A program made the position numbers and the translations under genes. A DNA stretch of 6,840 nucleotides from Deltaproteobacteria bacterium (lineage in GTDB: Bacteria; Desulfobacterota_B; Binatia; UBA9968), in NCBI GenBank assembly GCA_005879255.1, contig VBKY01000134.1:1-6840 (forward strand), read 5' to 3'. This document shows, one piece after another, positions 6,494-6,840 of the stretch; the first letter of the stretch is position 1, and each line of letters starts with the position of its first letter. The notes below the pieces were generated by a model that saw only the letters and a program-made list of their open reading frames with translations, was not told the DNA's origin and made no database searches.

Positions 6494-6515
6494 ACGAATT
6501 TTTCGCCGCGATAAT
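6489..6515 (+). promoter_or_regulatory. Predicted promoter of the cupin gene
   Basis: TTGACA (6489-6494) is a perfect -35 box. GATAAT (6510-6515) matches five of six -10 bases after a 15-bp spacer. An alternative TAATTT (6512-6517) gives a 17-bp spacer but a poorer match. A start near 6522 would give a leader of about 30 nt ending in the strong ribosome binding site AAAGGAGG (6538-6545). Confidence 0.55.
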
Positions 6516-6551
6516 TTGCCGGCAAGAGTAATATGGCAAAGGAGGATCGCC

Positions 6552-6840
6552 ATGGCTGCCAAGCCAACCAAAGAATTTGAAGTTCATCCCTATGTCCAGT
6601 TCATGATGGACAAGTACAGTCCGTATAAAAAATGGATCGACTCGGAAGGCGTGCCAATCATCGGAGGCGCGTTTGTCAAAGACGTGCGCACGGAAAAGCT
6701 CGGCTACTGGAAGCGTAAAGACTGTAAAGGGGCGATATGTACTTTCTCCGATCAGATGGTGGCCGACGCCTATATCGCTGAAATCGATCCGGGCAAGAGC
6801 ACAACGCCACAACGGCAACTCTATGAAGAGATCATTACCG
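6552..6840 (+). CDS. Cupin-domain protein, N-terminal part (runs off right edge)
   Basis: The first 96 codons are visible from ATG 6552, which has AAAGGAGG 6 nt upstream. The protein opens with a region around FEVHPYVQFMMDKYSPYKKW (9-28) and VRTEKLGYWKRKDCKGA (45-61). Then comes DAYIAEIDPGKSTTPQRQLY (72-91) with EEII, resembling the entry to a cupin barrel (G-x5-H-x-H-x3-E). In this motif the two His positions read Q87 and Q89 while E93 remains, so metal binding through the usual triad is doubtful in this domain. Cupins next to such operons may be ring-cleaving dioxygenases, isomerases or sensors. The missing C-terminus, possibly a second cupin, prevents a choice. It is divergent from the regulator and shares its control region. 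Confidence 0.75.
   Translation, partial: MAAKPTKEFEVHPYVQFMMDKYSPYKKWIDSEGVPIIGGAFVKDVRTEKLGYWKRKDCKGAICTFSDQMVADAYIAEIDPGKSTTPQRQLYEEIIT

Noticed and set aside
6480..6818. Minus-strand open frame of 112 codons at the right edge
   Set aside because: Antisense to the cupin gene, and it would cover the divergent promoter region. The plus frame has a strong ribosome binding site and a cupin-like protein.
1..6840. True CO dehydrogenase operon
   Set aside because: The large subunit has YRGFG rather than the AYRCSFR loop of CO dehydrogenases, and no CoxM is seen.

Overview
The window carries a compact metabolic cluster from an uncultured-type bacterium of moderate GC. The gene content is two luciferase-like flavin/F420 oxidoreductases, a CoxS/CoxL-type molybdenum hydroxylase, a dienelactone-hydrolase-like protein, an RpiR regulator and a cupin protein. 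Such combinations are familiar from environmental lineages rich in F420-type enzymes, such as Binatota, Tectomicrobia and other former Deltaproteobacteria. That placement is an inference from gene content only and is weak.

Layout. Six genes lie on the minus strand and are read right to left from about 6450: an RpiR/SIS-type regulator (6441-5599), LLM oxidoreductase B (5568-4570), an alpha/beta hydrolase (4448-3528), LLM oxidoreductase A (3518-2496), a 2Fe-2S subunit (2410-1931), and a molybdopterin-binding subunit (1934 to beyond base 1, so its C-terminus is missing). A seventh gene, a cupin-domain protein, starts at 6552 on the plus strand and runs off the right edge. No stretch over 300 bases lacks a gene.

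Spacing splits the minus-strand series into three blocks. The first is RpiR-LLM B (30 bp gap). The second is hydrolase-LLM A, where the stop codon overlaps the next ribosome binding site. The third is CoxS-CoxL (4-bp GTGA overlap). The two gaps between blocks (121 and 85 bp) each hold a large imperfect hairpin built of short tandem words: 9-nt words in one and 8-nt words in the other. Each begins 4-5 nt after the stop codon of an LLM gene.

Control. The 110 bp between the regulator and the cupin gene contain a perfect 15-bp palindrome (6479-6493). The two halves of this palindrome supply divergent TTGACA -35 boxes, and two GAAACTTTT(TT)GTC direct repeats lie on the regulator side. This looks like a shared operator through which the RpiR protein controls itself, the operon behind it and the cupin gene.

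Function. The set reads as an oxidative catabolic or detoxification route for an organic (possibly aromatic or heterocyclic) compound: flavin-dependent oxidation, Mo-dependent hydroxylation, a hydrolase step and a cupin. The substrate cannot be read from the sequence. Three proteins depart from family rules at key residues: the hydrolase has no clear G-x-S-x-G, the cupin has Gln where metal-binding His is expected, and the regulator's SIS domain lacks the usual sugar-phosphate Ser/Thr motif.
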